Shown: positions 15,294-23,059 of the stretch, one piece after another
How the letters are laid out: each line of letters begins with the position of its first letter
Numbering within the stretch: the stretch's first letter is position 1
NCBI RefSeq assembly: GCF_004364325.1
Contig: NZ_SOCP01000025.1
Location: 62,001-126,000 of the forward strand
DNA length: 64,000 nucleotides
Direction of reading: 5' to 3'
DNA from: Actinophytocola oryzae
GTDB lineage: Bacteria; Actinomycetota; Actinomycetes; Mycobacteriales; Pseudonocardiaceae
Notes under the pieces: generated by a model
What the model was told of the DNA's origin: nothing
What the model saw: only the letters and a program-made list of their open reading frames with translations
Database searches by the model: none
Made by a program: the position numbers and the translations under genes

Positions 15294-16808
15294 CTAGGCG
15301 ACCCGGCGGTCGCGGAACTCGAGGGCGGCCGCCACGTGGTCGGCCGTGGGTTGTTCGACCTCGGCGAGATCGGCGAGGGTCCAGGACACCCGCAGGCAAC
15401 GGTCCGCGCCCCGGGCCGTGACGGCGCCGACGTCGAGGCCATGGTCGAGCAGGGCGGTGGCGTTCCTCGGTAAGCCGTACTCGCGGCGGAGGATCGGGCC
15501 CGGCGCCTGTGCGTTGGTGAGCCAGCCGTGTTTCTTCCAGCGTTCGGCCGCCCTGGCTCGCGCGTGCGCGACCCGCTTGCGGACGACGGCCGTCGACTCG
15601 GGGACCACGCCGTCGGCGCGGGACAGTGCGGTGATCGGGCGCATGCGGACCCTCAGGTCCACGCGATCCAGCAGTGGACCGGAAAGCCGGGCCGTGTAGC
15701 GGCGTTTGGCGTGCGGGGTGCAGGTGCAGTCGAACTCCCTCGGCGGGGCGCACGGGCACGGGTTGGTCGCCAGTACCAGCTGGAACCTCGCGGGGTAGCG
15801 GACGACACCGTCCCGGCGGGCGAGCCGGATCTCCCCTTCCTCCAGGGCGGTTCGCAGTGCCTCGAGCCGGTCCGGGGCGAACTCGCAAGCCTCGTCCAGC
15901 AGGAGCACACCATTGTGTGAATGGCTGATCGCACCGGGCCGCGCCAGACCCACGCCGCCGCCGACCAGAGCAGGCACGGAGCAGGTGTGATGTGGCGCGA
16001 TGAAGGGTGGGAAGGCCACCAGGGGTGACTCCGGCGCGAGGATTCCCGCGATGGAGTGAATTGCCGTGACCTCCAGGGCCTGGTCGAGGGTGAGGGAAGG
16101 AAGGAGACCGGGGAGGCGCTGCGCGAGCATCGTCTTGCCGGTGCCCGGTGGGCCGGTCATCAGGAGGTGGTGGCCGCCGGCCGCGGCCACCTCCAGGGCC
16201 CAGCGGGCCTCGGGTTGACCGACGACGTCCACGAGGTCGGGAGCCTCGGTCTGCGGTGGCGCCGAGTGCGGTTCGGGTCTGCGGAGGGCTTCGGACTCAC
16301 CACGGAGCCAGTGGAGGACCTCGGTGAGGTGTTCCGCGCCGAACACCTCCAGGCCGGTGACCAGCGCGGCCTCGGGAAGGGCCTGTACCGGGACGATGGC
16401 GCGCCTGAGCTGTGCCTTCCTGGCGGCGAGAAGACCGGGGAGGACGCCCCTGACCGTGCGGATCCGGCCGTCCAGCGCCAGTTCGCCCATGAGGACGGTC
16501 TTGTCCAGGCGTTCCGCGGGTTCCAGGCCCGCGGCGACCAGCACCGCGCAGGCCAGGGCGACGTCGTAGCCCGAGCCGCCCTTCGGCAGGGCGGCCGGGG
16601 ACAGGGCGAGGGTGACCAGTTCCTCCGGCCACGCGCGTTGGCTGTTGCGGACGGCGGCGCGGACACGCTCCTTGGCCTCGTTCAGCGAGGCGTCGGGGAG
16701 GCCGACGATCTGGGTCCGAGGGCGGCCGCCACCGATGTCGGCCTCGATCTCCACCGCCACGCCGTCCACACCGAACAGCGCCACGGACCAGGCGCGGGCG
16801 AGCGGCAT
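15294..16808 (-). CDS. comM: YifB/ComM-family AAA+ ATPase (Mg-chelatase-like)
   Basis: 504 residues from ATG 16806-16808 (or GTG 16811). It has an N-terminal Lon-like ChlI domain (GRPRTQIVGLPDAS; LPKGGSGYDVALA), Walker A GPPGTGKTMLAQRLP, Walker B LLLDEACEF, a cysteine-rich NPCPCAPP segment with CTCTP, and a C-terminal helical lid. In transforming bacteria ComM is a hexameric helicase that promotes branch migration in recombination. It overlaps yraN by one base and precedes the 63-residue frame and dprA. Confidence 0.93.
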   Translation of the reverse strand: MPLARAWSVALFGVDGVAVEIEADIGGGRPRTQIVGLPDASLNEAKERVRAAVRNSQRAWPEELVTLALSPAALPKGGSGYDVALACAVLVAAGLEPAERLDKTVLMGELALDGRIRTVRGVLPGLLAARKAQLRRAIVPVQALPEAALVTGLEVFGAEHLTEVLHWLRGESEALRRPEPHSAPPQTEAPDLVDVVGQPEARWALEVAAAGGHHLLMTGPPGTGKTMLAQRLPGLLPSLTLDQALEVTAIHSIAGILAPESPLVAFPPFIAPHHTCSVPALVGGGVGLARPGAISHSHNGVLLLDEACEFAPDRLEALRTALEEGEIRLARRDGVVRYPARFQLVLATNPCPCAPPREFDCTCTPHAKRRYTARLSGPLLDRVDLRVRMRPITALSRADGVVPESTAVVRKRVAHARARAAERWKKHGWLTNAQAPGPILRREYGLPRNATALLDHGLDVGAVTARGADRCLRVSWTLADLAEVEQPTADHVAAALEFRDRRVA

Positions 16809-17188
16809 CACAGCACGCCCCTGAGGTGGCTGATCCGCGGGGTTTCGCCAGCGGGCCAGGTGATGGCGACGATGTCGTAGCGGGTCGGCACGGGGCCGAC
16901 GCGGTAGTCGACCCGCCAGCGGCGGGCCAGGCGCCGGATGCGGGCGGCCTTGGTGTCAGTGACGGCCTCGGCGGGAGCGCCGTAGTTGTCGCTGGTTCGG
17001 GTCTTCACCTCGCAGACGACCAGGGTGCGGCCGTCGGTGAGGACGAGGTCCAGCTCGCCCTCGGAACATCGCCAGTTCCTGGACAGGACGGTCAGGCCCT
17101 GTCTCTCCAGGTAGCGGGCAGCCAGCGCCTCCCCGCGCTCGCCGGTGGTCAGGTGCTTGGGCTTGGTCGACTTCGTGTTCGTGGTCAT
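16808..17188 (-). CDS. YraN/UPF0102 family nuclease-fold protein
   Basis: 126 residues from ATG 17186-17188 (MTTNTKSTKPKHLTTGERGE). The restriction-endonuclease-like core is clear: GERGEALAARYL, then EGELDLVLTDG and VVCEVKTR, giving the E...D...ExK pattern. The role is not established but it is typically linked to DNA processing genes. It is first in the yraN-comM-orf63-dprA-xerC-whiG run and is preceded by paired TTGTCCACA motifs. Confidence 0.92.
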   Translation of the reverse strand: MTTNTKSTKPKHLTTGERGEALAARYLERQGLTVLSRNWRCSEGELDLVLTDGRTLVVCEVKTRTSDNYGAPAEAVTDTKAARIRRLARRWRVDYRVGPVPTRYDIVAITWPAGETPRISHLRGVL

Positions 17189-17240
17189 GCCGACGAGACT
17201 GCCGGGCCCGGCGGGTCGGAACCACGGGGTGAAGATCAAC

Positions 17241-17268
17241 TGTGGACAACTGGAGCGGCTGTGGACAA
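17241..17268 (-). promoter_or_regulatory. Pair of TTGTCCACA motifs (DnaA-box-like) upstream of yraN
   Basis: On the minus strand TTGTCCACA occurs at 17268-17260 and 17249-17241, 19 bp apart, ending 52 bp before the yraN ATG. Spacing, orientation and distance to the start codon match the pair at 9787-9814 before the M23 gene almost exactly. Confidence 0.6.
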
Positions 17269-17325
17269 CTCCGGTCGTTCGAGATCGACGGCTTGACAGC
17301 TCGTGCTAAAGGACTCAGAACGCGA

Positions 17326-17358
17326 AAACCGCGAGGTCCGGTGCGGACCTCGCGGTTT
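17326..17358 (-). terminator. Terminator of the lepB-rnhB-DUF2469 operon
   Basis: AAACCGCGAGGTCC pairs perfectly over 14 bp with GGACCTCGCGGTTT around a 5-nt loop, 15 bp past the DUF2469 stop. On the minus strand the stem ends in a TTTT tract. It insulates the yraN promoter from the upstream operon. Confidence 0.85.
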
Positions 17359-17372
17359 CCTCGAAGAACTGC

Positions 17373-17696
17373 CTACGAACCGAACGGGCCTTCTTCCGGG
17401 AGGCGCAGGTCAGGCTTGTCGAGCTCCTCGACGTTGACATCCTTGAAGGTGATCACTCGGACGTTCTTGACGAACCTCGCCGGGCGGTACATGTCCCAGA
17501 CCCAGGCGTCCGACATCCTCACCTCGAAGTAGACCTCGCCGTCGGAGTCCCGGACCTGCACATCCACGCCGTTGGCCAGGTAGAAACGACGCTCCGTCTC
17601 CACCACGTAGGAAAACTGGCCAACTATGTCGCGATACTCCCGGTAGAGCTGCAGCTCCATCTCGGTCTCGTACTTCTCGAGATCCTCCGCGCTCAT
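17373..17696 (-). CDS. DUF2469 family protein
   Basis: 107 residues from ATG 17694-17696. The sequence begins MSAEDLEKYETEMELQLYRE and contains DIVGQFSYVVETERRFYLAN and SDAWVWDMYRPARFVKNV, the hallmark of the actinobacterial DUF2469 family. No function is known; the conserved location after rnhB hints at a shared role. Its start overlaps the rnhB stop by 4 bp, and a strong terminator follows. Confidence 0.93.
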   Translation of the reverse strand: MSAEDLEKYETEMELQLYREYRDIVGQFSYVVETERRFYLANGVDVQVRDSDGEVYFEVRMSDAWVWDMYRPARFVKNVRVITFKDVNVEELDKPDLRLPEEGPFGS

Positions 17697-18517
17697 GCGG
17701 TTTCGCGCTCCTCCTGGTCGACGGGGGACGTTGTCATTCCTGCCGGTGTTGCCAGCCTCCCAACCTGACCATTCTGGACCACGGCGGCCGCTGCCACACT
17801 CAACGCCACAGGGTGTGGCGCACGCATACCGTGTGTAATTCCCGCCGCGGTCACGTTGACGTACGACCAGCGGTGTACCCGGCTGGGCCCGTGGACCGTC
17901 AGCGCCGCGCTGTGCGCACCGGTGCAGTAGCCCTTGTGCTCGTCGAAGCCGTACTGCGGGAACTCCTCGTGCAGGTCTGCCATGATGCGGTCACGCGTCA
18001 CCTTGGCCAGGATCGACGCCGCTGCCACACACGCTACCGCCTGGTCACCCTTGATCACCGGCGTCGAGGGGGCGGTCAGGCCCGGCACCCTGAAGCCGTC
18101 GATCAGCACGTAACCGGGGTGCGTCCGCAGCTGGGCGATGGCCCTGCGCATGCCTTCTATGTTGCAGACGTGGACACCCTTGAAGTCCACCTCCTCCACC
18201 GGGATCACGATGACGGCGTAGTCCACGGCCCGGCGGATCACCACGTCGTACATCCTGTCGCGGGCGGCCGCCGTGAGGAGCTTCGAGTCCGTCAGGCCCT
18301 CGAACTTCGCGGAATCACCCGGACGGAGTACGCAGGATGCCACGACCAGGGGACCCGCGCACGCGCCCCGACCCGCCTCGTCCACCCCCGCCACGGGACC
18401 GAGCCCACGGCGGTCCAGCGCGGTCTGGAGTGCCCAGTTACCCGCGTCGCGCCTCAGTACGGGGCGGGGCGGGCTGGACTCCAACCACGCCAGCCGCCCC
18501 TGTCGAGCCGTTGTCAC
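17693..18517 (-). CDS. rnhB: Ribonuclease HII
   Basis: 274 residues from GTG 18515-18517. It removes RNA from RNA-DNA hybrids and misincorporated ribonucleotides. The catalytic motif is GVDEAGRGACAGPLVVASC near residue 36, with further conserved segments GLTDSKLL, VIKGDQAVACVAAASILAKVTRD and YGFDEHKGYCTGAH. The C-terminal ~45 residues extend beyond the core. It overlaps lepB by 4 bp (GTGA) and DUF2469 by 4 bp. Confidence 0.94.
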   Translation of the reverse strand: MTTARQGRLAWLESSPPRPVLRRDAGNWALQTALDRRGLGPVAGVDEAGRGACAGPLVVASCVLRPGDSAKFEGLTDSKLLTAAARDRMYDVVIRRAVDYAVIVIPVEEVDFKGVHVCNIEGMRRAIAQLRTHPGYVLIDGFRVPGLTAPSTPVIKGDQAVACVAAASILAKVTRDRIMADLHEEFPQYGFDEHKGYCTGAHSAALTVHGPSRVHRWSYVNVTAAGITHGMRAPHPVALSVAAAAVVQNGQVGRLATPAGMTTSPVDQEERETA

Positions 18518-19425
18518 CTGCGGGATCCCACTGATCTGACCGTCCGGCGCACCCGCCTGCCCAGCCACAGCGTCGGGAACGCGGCAGCCAGGCCGAGGCC
18601 CGGGATCACGATCTGCGCCGCGGCGGACGCGGCCGGGCCCTGTTGCGGGTCGTGGTCCCCCACCCCGCGCCAGCGGGACGGCGGCAGCACGATGTAGCGC
18701 ACCTTGCCGATGATGTTGTCCACCGGCACGAGCCCGTTCTTGCCACCACCACCCTGGCAACGCGAGTCGCACGAGTTGTTGCGGTTGTCGCCCAGCACCC
18801 AAAGCATGCCCTCCGGCACCTTGATGGGCGGGAACTCCTCCTGGGTGTTGTTACCGGGAAGCCAGTACACGTACGGCTCGTCCAAGGGCTTGCCGTCCAC
18901 CAGCACACGGTTCTTCTCGTCACAGCACTCCACGGTCTGCCCGCCGACCGCGACGATCCGCTTGACCACGTCGTCCTCGTTGGGCGACGCGAGCCCGAAC
19001 GCCGCGCCTACGTCTTGCAACCATGACACGAAGCCGTTGCTGGATCGGTTCGCGGAGAACTCGGATCGGTTCCAGGTGTCGGGGCGCTGGAACACGACGA
19101 CCTCGCCGGGTTCCGGGTCACCGAAGCGGTAGACGAGCTTGTCCACCAGCACACGGTCGCCGTAGCAGCCGGGGCAGCCGTGCAGGGTCTGCTCCATCGA
19201 CTCCGACGGGATCACGAAGACCCGTGCGAGGAATGTCTGGATGATGAGGGTCAGCAGCAGGGCGACCCCGATGAGGATAGGCAGTTCCTTCCAGAAAGAC
19301 CGTTGTTTCTTCTTTCTGGCTTTTCTGCCGAACCCGGCGGTGACGTCAGGTTTGTCCTGCTCAGCCGGGCTCTCCTCCTCGTCCTCGTTGTCCCTGCTGT
19401 TACCAGAGCGTGCGACGTCGACCAC
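18514..19425 (-). CDS. lepB: Signal peptidase I (second of two tandem copies)
   Basis: 303 residues from GTG 19423-19425. A charged cytoplasmic N-terminus (~45 residues) leads to one membrane span (LPILIGVALLLTLIIQTFL). The catalytic Ser is in IPSESMEQTLHGCPGC, and the Lys is in DDVVKRIVAVGGQ. GDNRNNSCDSRCQGGGG and a C-terminal hydrophobic segment follow. It cleaves signal peptides outside the membrane. It is 9 bp after a close paralogue and overlaps rnhB, so it is part of one operon. Confidence 0.93.
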   Translation of the reverse strand: MVDVARSGNSRDNEDEEESPAEQDKPDVTAGFGRKARKKKQRSFWKELPILIGVALLLTLIIQTFLARVFVIPSESMEQTLHGCPGCYGDRVLVDKLVYRFGDPEPGEVVVFQRPDTWNRSEFSANRSSNGFVSWLQDVGAAFGLASPNEDDVVKRIVAVGGQTVECCDEKNRVLVDGKPLDEPYVYWLPGNNTQEEFPPIKVPEGMLWVLGDNRNNSCDSRCQGGGGKNGLVPVDNIIGKVRYIVLPPSRWRGVGDHDPQQGPAASAAAQIVIPGLGLAAAFPTLWLGRRVRRTVRSVGSRR

Positions 19426-19434
19426 TAGAGCAGA

Positions 19435-20388
19435 CTACCGGTGCCGCCTTCGCACCCGACGGCCCAGCCACAGTGTCGGCCACGCGATCGCCAGCCCTGC
19501 GCCGAGCGGCGCGCTCTGCTGCCACGCGGGGGCGCTCAGGGCCACCGAGACACCCGCCTGGGAGTTGTGGTCGCCGACGCCCCGCCAGCGGCCGGGAGGC
19601 AGCACGATGTAGCGCACCTTGCCGATCACCTTGTCGATCGGCACCACGCCGCGCAGCCCGCCGCCGCCCTGGCAGCGGGAGTCGCACGAGTCGCTGCGGT
19701 TGTCCCCCATCACCCACAGGGTGCCCTCCGGCACCACCACGGGGTCGAACCGCTGCCTGCCGTCCGGGGCGCCGTTCTGCCAGTAGACGTACGGCTCGTC
19801 GAGCGGGTGGCCGTCGACCAGGACGCGGGACTTCTCGTCGCAGCACTGGACCTTCTGGCCGCCGACGGCGATGACGCGCTTGACGAAGTCACGCTCGTTG
19901 GGCGGCGCGAGGCCGACGAGCGACCCGATCCACTGCAGGCCGCGCACGACGGGGTTGCTGGGGCCGAGGGGCGTGGTGTCGTTCTCGGTCCAGGTGTCGG
20001 GGCCCTCGAACACGACAACGTCGCCGGGTGCGGGGTCGCGGAAGTCGTAGACGAGCTTGTCCACGAGCACGCGGTCACCCGTGCAGCCGGCACAGCCGTG
20101 CAGGGTCTGCTCCATCGAGCCGGACGGGATGGAGTACACGCGACCCAGGAACGTCTGGATGAGAAAAGTCAGGACCAGCGCGATTGTCAGCAGCGTGAGC
20201 AGCTCGCGCCACAGCGGCTGCTTCCTCGGCGGTCTCCTGTGCTTGCCGGCCCTGTACTTGGCCGACTTCTCCTCCGTGCCTCCCAAAGGTAGCGACGCCA
20301 GTGAAGACTCGGGGTCGCTGACCTTCGGGATCAGCTCGGTGCGCTCCGGATCGTCCTCTGGGGACGGAGCGTGCACAGGGTCGGCCAC
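19435..20388 (-). CDS. lepB: Signal peptidase I (first of two tandem copies)
   Basis: 317 residues from GTG 20386-20388. The organisation is the same as its neighbour: a basic N-terminus, one span (LLTLLTIALVLTFLIQTFLG), catalytic Ser in IPSGSMEQTLHGCAGC, Lys in RDFVKRVIAVGGQ, then GDNRSDSCDSRCQGGGG and a C-terminal span with a basic tail. The copies share long identical stretches, so this is a tandem duplication; the N-termini and mid-domain inserts have diverged. Both keep all catalytic motifs. Confidence 0.93.
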   Translation of the reverse strand: MADPVHAPSPEDDPERTELIPKVSDPESSLASLPLGGTEEKSAKYRAGKHRRPPRKQPLWRELLTLLTIALVLTFLIQTFLGRVYSIPSGSMEQTLHGCAGCTGDRVLVDKLVYDFRDPAPGDVVVFEGPDTWTENDTTPLGPSNPVVRGLQWIGSLVGLAPPNERDFVKRVIAVGGQKVQCCDEKSRVLVDGHPLDEPYVYWQNGAPDGRQRFDPVVVPEGTLWVMGDNRSDSCDSRCQGGGGLRGVVPIDKVIGKVRYIVLPPGRWRGVGDHNSQAGVSVALSAPAWQQSAPLGAGLAIAWPTLWLGRRVRRRHR

Positions 20389-20424
20389 ACACCCCAGGTT
20401 ACCGGGGTTCGTGAAAAGTACAGG

Positions 20425-20784
20425 TCAGGCCGTGGGCGCGGTCTCGCGCTTCTCCTTGATCTTGGCGGCCTTGCCGCGCAGCTCGCGCAGGTAGTACAGC
20501 TTCGCGCGACGCACGTCACCGCGGCGGTCGACCTCGATCTTGGCGATGTTCGGGGAGTGCACCGGGAAGGTGCGCTCGACGCCGACGCCGAAGGAGATCT
20601 TGCGGACGGTGAAGGTCTCGCGGATGCCGCTGCCCTGCCTGCGGATCACGACGCCCTTGAACACCTGGACCCGCTCGCGAGAGCCCTCGATGACGCGGAC
20701 GTGCACCTTCAGCGTGTCACCCGGGCGGAAGGCCGGGATGTCGGAACGCAGCGACTTGGCGTCCAGAGCGTCCAGGGTGTTCAT
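20425..20784 (-). CDS. rplS: 50S ribosomal protein L19
   Basis: 119 residues from the ATG at 20782-20784 (MNTLDALDAKSLRSDIPAF); a start 18 bp upstream is possible. L19 hallmarks are RPGDTLKVHVRVIEGSRERVQ, FKGVVIRRQGSGIRETFTVR and GDVRRAKLYYLRELRGKAAK. It binds at the 30S-50S interface. It lies after trmD in the conserved rpsP-rimM-trmD-rplS order, with a 123-bp gap that may hold its own promoter. Confidence 0.97.
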   Translation of the reverse strand: MNTLDALDAKSLRSDIPAFRPGDTLKVHVRVIEGSRERVQVFKGVVIRRQGSGIRETFTVRKISFGVGVERTFPVHSPNIAKIEVDRRGDVRRAKLYYLRELRGKAAKIKEKRETAPTA

Positions 20785-20907
20785 GGGTGTATCCGTCCTC
20801 AACTGTTGTTATTTCATCCCAAGGCGCGACCAGACTCCTGCAGCCAACCTAGGGGAGTTCGGGAGTGCGCCCAGGCGCCACCCGGTCGCAACAACCGGTC
20901 CAGTATG

Positions 20908-21675
20908 TCAGACCGATTTCCCCGGGTCGAAATCGGGATCTCGGAGGCTCGCCAGCCGGGCCCGGTCGTGCTTGTCGAACGCGGTGTCCGGCAGGGCGGC
21001 GAGCAGGTCGGGGCGTCGGTGGTAGGTCCGGTCGAGTGCCTGGTCACGACGCCAGCGCGCGATCGCGCCGTGGTTGCCGGAGCGCAGGACCTCCGGCACC
21101 GGGAGGTCGCGCCAGACCTCCGGACGGGTGTAGCTGGGACCTTCGAGGAGGCCGTCGGAGAACGAGTCCTGCTCGTGGGAGGCCGGGTTGCCCAGCACGC
21201 CGGGCAGGAGGCGGGCGACGGCCTCGACCATCACCATGACCGCGACCTCGCCGCCGACGAGCACGTAGTCGCCGATGGAGACCTCGTCGACGGTCATGCG
21301 TGCCGAGGCGTCGTCGAGGACGCGCTGGTCGATGCCCTCGTAGCGGCCACAGGCGAACATGAGCCAGTCCTCGGCCGCGTACTCGCGGGCGAGGGCCTGC
21401 GTGAAGGGGCGGCCCGCAGGCGTCGGCACCACGAGCCGTGGCGAACCCGACGCGCACAGGGTGTCCAGCGCCTCACCCCAGACCTGGGGTTTCATGACCA
21501 TGCCGGGGCCGCCGCCGTACGGGCTGTCGTCGACGGCCTTGTGCACGTCGTGCGTCCACTTCCGCAGGTCGTGGACGTCCAGTGACAGGAGTCCACGCTC
21601 GATCGCCCGGCCCAGCAGCGCCTGGCGCAGTGGGTCGAGGTACTCGGGGAAGATCGTGACGACGTCGACGCGCAT
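20908..21675 (-). CDS. trmD: tRNA (guanine-N1)-methyltransferase
   Basis: 255 residues from ATG 21673-21675 (MRVDVVTIFPEYLDPLRQAL). It is a SPOUT trefoil-knot enzyme making m1G37, which prevents frameshifting. Motifs are SPYGGGPGMVMKP, FACGRYEGIDQRV, and SIGDYVLVGGEVAVMVMVEA with the knot. Its start directly abuts the rimM stop without overlap. Confidence 0.96.
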   Translation of the reverse strand: MRVDVVTIFPEYLDPLRQALLGRAIERGLLSLDVHDLRKWTHDVHKAVDDSPYGGGPGMVMKPQVWGEALDTLCASGSPRLVVPTPAGRPFTQALAREYAAEDWLMFACGRYEGIDQRVLDDASARMTVDEVSIGDYVLVGGEVAVMVMVEAVARLLPGVLGNPASHEQDSFSDGLLEGPSYTRPEVWRDLPVPEVLRSGNHGAIARWRRDQALDRTYHRRPDLLAALPDTAFDKHDRARLASLRDPDFDPGKSV

Positions 21676-22194
21676 TCAGTCCAGCAGGCCTTCCGGCGGG
21701 TCGATGACGACGCGCCCGCCCTTGACGTCCACCTCGGGGACGATCGCGCGGACGAACGGGACCAGCGCCTCCGTGCCGTCCTCTTTCCTGACCACCAGCA
21801 GCTCACCACCCGGCGAACGGGCGATCTCGCCGACGGTGCCGACCGGCGAGCCGTCGACCAGCACGACGGCGAGGCCTTCCAGCTCGTGGTCGTAGAAGGC
21901 GTCCGGGTCGTCCGACGGCGGCAGCTCGGCCGCGTCGACCACCAGCTTGGCGCCGCGCATCAGCTCGGCGGCGTTCCGGTCGGGGACCTCGTCGAACCGG
22001 ATCAGCAGGCGACCGGAGTGCTCACGAACGGTCGACACGGTGACGGGCCGGACGGAACGGTCCCGGAGCCGTGCGGTCAGCACGGCACCGGGCGCGAACC
22101 GCTCGTCCGGCTCGTCGGTGTGGATGTCGACGGCCAGCTCGCCGGAGATGCCATGGGCCTTGGCGACGCGACCGACCAGAAGCTCACGCTGCAT
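21676..22194 (-). CDS. rimM: 16S rRNA processing protein RimM
   Basis: 172 residues from ATG 22192-22194 (a GTG lies at 22197). It has an N-terminal RimM domain (LLVGRVAKAHGISGELAVDIHTD) and a C-terminal PRC-barrel (FYDHELEGLAVVLVDGSPVG ending FVRAIVPEVDVKGGRVVID). It assists 30S head assembly. The likely Shine-Dalgarno GGAG lies inside the repeat element 22199-22222 that also supplies the khpA stop. Confidence 0.94.
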   Translation of the reverse strand: MQRELLVGRVAKAHGISGELAVDIHTDEPDERFAPGAVLTARLRDRSVRPVTVSTVREHSGRLLIRFDEVPDRNAAELMRGAKLVVDAAELPPSDDPDAFYDHELEGLAVVLVDGSPVGTVGEIARSPGGELLVVRKEDGTEALVPFVRAIVPEVDVKGGRVVIDPPEGLLD

Positions 22195-22198
22195 CACT

Positions 22199-22222
22199 GG
22201 TTCGCTCCGCAGGCTTCGCTCA
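22199..22222 (-). repeat. Stop-anchored repeat element, copy A
   Basis: On the minus strand the element reads TGAGCGAAGCCTGCGGAGCG and then AACC. Its TGA is the stop codon of khpA and its GGAG lies 11 bp before the rimM ATG. Related copies are at 47275 and 55543. On the plus strand it is flanked by CACTGG on both sides. Confidence 0.75.
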
Positions 22223-22459
22223 CTGGTCGGTGTCGACGACGTCCACTCGGATGCCCCGGCCGCCGATGCCGGCCATGACGGTCCGCAGCGCGGTCGCGGT
22301 GCGCCCGCTGCGGCCGATCACCTTGCCGAGGTCGTCCGGGTTGACGTGCAGCTCGAGCGTGCGACCACGGCGTGTGGTCACCAGCTCGACGCGCACGTCG
22401 TCCGGATGGTCCACGATGCCGCGCACCAGGTGCTCGAGGGCGTCCGCCAGAAAGCTCAC
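22220..22459 (-). CDS. khpA: KhpA-type KH-domain RNA-binding protein
   Basis: 79 residues, a single KH domain: LADALEHLVRGIVDHPDDVR, then the GKVIGRSGRTATALRTVM loop (GxxG as GRSG). It partners with KhpB/Jag in other Gram-positives to regulate transcripts for cell wall and division. It overlaps the rpsP stop by 4 bp and lies between rpsP and rimM, the conserved location. Confidence 0.93.
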   Translation of the reverse strand: MSFLADALEHLVRGIVDHPDDVRVELVTTRRGRTLELHVNPDDLGKVIGRSGRTATALRTVMAGIGGRGIRVDVVDTDQ

Positions 22460-22911
22460 GACTCTTCCTTGGCACCCTCATCCGACTTGTCGTCGGCCTT
22501 CTTCGCGTCGGGGGCCCGCTTCGCGCCACCCTTCTTCCTCGGGGTGGTGGCGTCGGTGGTCGGCTCGCTGCCGGCCTCCTTCAGCGCCTGCGCGAAGAGC
22601 TCCTCCTTGGAGGTCTTCGGCTCCTTGACCTTCAGGGTGCCCTCGGTGCCCGGGAGGCCCTTGAACTTCTGCCAGTCGCCGGTGATCTCGAGGATCCGCT
22701 GCACCGACTCGGTCGGCAGCGCGCCGACACCCAGCCAGTACTGCGCGCGCTCGGAGTCGACCTGGATGAAGCTCGGCTCCTCCTTCGGGCGGTACTGGCC
22801 GATCGTCTCGATGGCCTTGCCGCTGCGGCGGGTGCGGGCGTCGGAGACGATGACGCGGTAGTACGGCGACCGGATCTTGCCGAGACGCTGCAGCTTGATC
22901 TTGACTGCCAC
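22456..22911 (-). CDS. rpsP: 30S ribosomal protein S16
   Basis: 151 residues from GTG 22909-22911 (MAVKIKLQRLGKIRSPYYRV). The first ~85 residues are the S16 core, including RRSGKAIETIGQYRPKEEPS and VGALPTESVQRILEITGDW. The remaining ~65 residues are a Lys/Ala/Glu-rich tail typical of actinobacteria. It is first in the rpsP-khpA-rimM-trmD run; a promoter is expected in 22912-23059. Confidence 0.96.
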   Translation of the reverse strand: MAVKIKLQRLGKIRSPYYRVIVSDARTRRSGKAIETIGQYRPKEEPSFIQVDSERAQYWLGVGALPTESVQRILEITGDWQKFKGLPGTEGTLKVKEPKTSKEELFAQALKEAGSEPTTDATTPRKKGGAKRAPDAKKADDKSDEGAKEES

Positions 22912-23059
22912 GGGTGGTGGTGCTCCTCTTGATGACGTGTGAGCGCCGGTTCGCCGCGTGGGGTTGCGGCTCGCCGATGCCCCAAGTTCGATGGCGCCAT
23001 GGCACGGTGAGAGGGTCCGGCCACGACGGACAGCTAGCCATTCTGCCAGATGGGGATTG

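Noticed and set aside
20803..20907. Ribosomal protein L19 leader or riboswitch between trmD and rplS
   Set aside because: No stable conserved structure could be recognised by eye in the 105-bp gap; a simple promoter is equally likely.
22195..22226. CACTGG flanking repeat copy A as a 6-bp target-site duplication
   Set aside because: Only this copy has such flanks; the copies at 47275 and 55512-55543 do not, and one 6-bp match is likely by chance.
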